A stretch of DNA of 64,000 nt, from contig CM055823.1 of NCBI GenBank assembly GCA_029582265.1, positions 28,111,228 through 28,175,227 on the forward strand, given 5' to 3'. Below are positions 63,080-64,000 of this stretch, in pieces. The stretch's first letter is position 1, and each line of letters opens with the position of its first letter. The stretch comes from Zoroaster sp. YZ-2022. Taxonomy: Eukaryota > Echinodermata > Asteroidea > Forcipulatida > Zoroasteridae. The position numbers were made by a program, and so were the translations under genes. The notes beneath the pieces are model-generated. The model saw nothing but the letters and a program-made list of their open reading frames with translations, made no database searches and was not told the DNA's origin.

Positions 63080-64000
63080 TTATGCAAAGTGCAAAGTATG
63101 GTATTTCTCAAAGCAAGGAACTACGCACATCGGATATGTACATTGTTTACATATCATCCTCGTTTGTTTTCTATTGTGTAATCGCCGGTTGCTACAAACA
63201 ATGCAGTCACGTTTTCTTCCGGAAGGGTTTTTGCCAGGATAATGCATTTTCTCCATCAGCCGAACAGGAAGGTTATTCGCATTGGATCGTGTAAAACGCC
63301 GCATTGTATTACGTTCCCAACCTGTGAGTAGGCCGTCTATGACTTGAAGACGGAAGTCAAGATTACTGACATGCTTGTTTGTTGGTATGCTGTTGAAAAT
63401 TACCGTGGCATTGAGCATGGATATGTTCAACATACTGAAAAACACTCGTTTCCACCATTCCAAACTTCTGTGTGTATGTGTGTAGTACTGAAAAATTTGA
63501 TTAGCGAGATCGGTTCCTCCCATGAATTTGTTGTAGTTATCTATAGATTTGGGCTTAGCAATTTCACGAAATCCACTTTCGCTCTTCTTACACCGAATTT
63601 GTTTTGTAATTACTTGGCAATCACCTACTTGGCAATCACCTGTGTGTATGTGTGTAGTACTGAAAAATTTGATTAGCGAGATCGGTTCCTCCCATGAATT
63701 TGTTGTAGTTATCTATAGATTTGGGCTTAGCAATTTCACGAAATCCACTTTCGCTCTTCTTACACCGAATTTGTTTTGTAATTACTTGGCAATCACCTAC
63801 ATTTGTTAGGAGTACAACATTTTTGTTATCATGCCAAACAATGCATAACTGACCAGCCTTCTCATAAAATTTTGGGTTATCTCCCTTTTTCATTCTATTT
63901 GTCTTTGGGTGGGCTGCATTCGGTATTCCCTGTGCAGTATAACGCACTGGACCACAACATCCAAATCCTAATTGAGACAGTTTGGATACCAGAGCTGGTC
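63080..64000 (-). pseudogene. piggyBac transposase, 3' half, with internal 172-bp duplication
   Basis: Entering from the right edge (LVSKLSQLGFGCCGPV), the frame reads KKGDNPKFYEKAGQLCIVWH, then NVVLLTNVG, then a conserved SIDNYNKFMGGTDLANQ block. That block is repeated because 63469-63640 and 63641-63812 are a tandem duplication of 172 bp, which breaks the frame. After the second copy comes RSLEWWKRVFFSMLNISMLN and the C-terminal cysteine-rich domain (CIVCSNRR, MICKQC, CVVPCFEKYHT). The fold is the DDE_Tnp_1_7 type; the N-terminal catalytic residues lie outside the window. Confidence 0.85.

Larger units (their letters stand above)
61865..64000 (-). mobile_element. piggyBac transposon, right end outside the window
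   Basis: The left end is TTAA followed by CCCTTTCAGTACCAGCCC, the standard piggyBac arrangement of a TTAA target with a CCCTTT-type terminus. Its transposase lies on the minus strand at 63080 to beyond 64000. A CR1-type LINE fragment (about 62095-62740) is nested inside. The other end and second TTAA are not in the window. It interrupts the Polinton integrase. Confidence 0.82.

Overview
The window is metazoan nuclear DNA. The evidence is spliced genes with GT-AG introns, tRNA-derived SINEs, LINEs, BEL/Pao, Penelope-like, piggyBac and Polinton (Maverick) elements, MITEs and minisatellites, with no operons and no prokaryotic signals. The repeat mix (Leu-tRNA-derived SINEs ending in a TATATAGCGC-type tail, a Polinton, an aerolysin-like secreted protein) suggests a marine invertebrate, possibly an echinoderm or another invertebrate deuterostome. 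The species is an inference I cannot confirm.

Host genes. (1) An aerolysin-like secreted protein gene at 25118-26356 (+) is intact, with a TATA box and a non-coding first exon upstream. A paralogue at 5862-13600 (+) is a pseudogene with frameshifts and is also cut by a BEL/Pao retrotransposon. (2) A complete 13-exon cytochrome P450 of the CYP3-like clan lies at 28640-35440 (-); all splice sites are visible and it encodes 512 codons. (3) A damaged C-type lectin-like gene lies at 36582-37155 (+). (4) A complete 6-exon flavin-containing monooxygenase lies at 43076-50860 (-), encoding 540 codons. The P450 and the FMO are neighbouring same-strand oxidoreductases of the type used in xenobiotic or endobiotic metabolism.

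Mobile DNA, left to right. SINEs and minisatellites occupy 0.3-4.0 kb. A four-layer nest lies at 5.9-13.6 kb: toxin-like pseudogene, then a BEL element with a 5-bp target duplication, then a SINE inside gag, then an inverted-dimer repeat inside the SINE tail. MITEs, including a hAT-type one with 8-bp target duplication and a MITE-in-MITE, lie at 14.0-15.7 kb. An L2/CR1-type LINE (17.9-21.5 kb, -) has a 3' end resembling the SINE tails. Several further TIR elements lie at 21.9-28.3 kb, two of them inside the intron of the toxin-like gene. A Penelope-like RT lies at 38.3-39.9 kb. A LINE with a perfect 15-bp target duplication lies in FMO intron 3.

From about 51.5 kb to 61.87 kb is a Polinton. 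It has a small zinc-binding ORF, several conserved hypothetical proteins, a penton-like minor capsid candidate, a broken double-jelly-roll major capsid gene, an intact packaging ATPase, and the start of its integrase. The integrase is cut at a TTAA by a piggyBac transposon that runs off the right edge, so the rest of the Polinton (DNA polymerase B, protease, remainder of integrase) may lie beyond 64 kb. I did not find a wholly new system. The most informative features are the nested insertions, the SINE/LINE tail match, and the Polinton with its in-frame stops and tandem paralogues.
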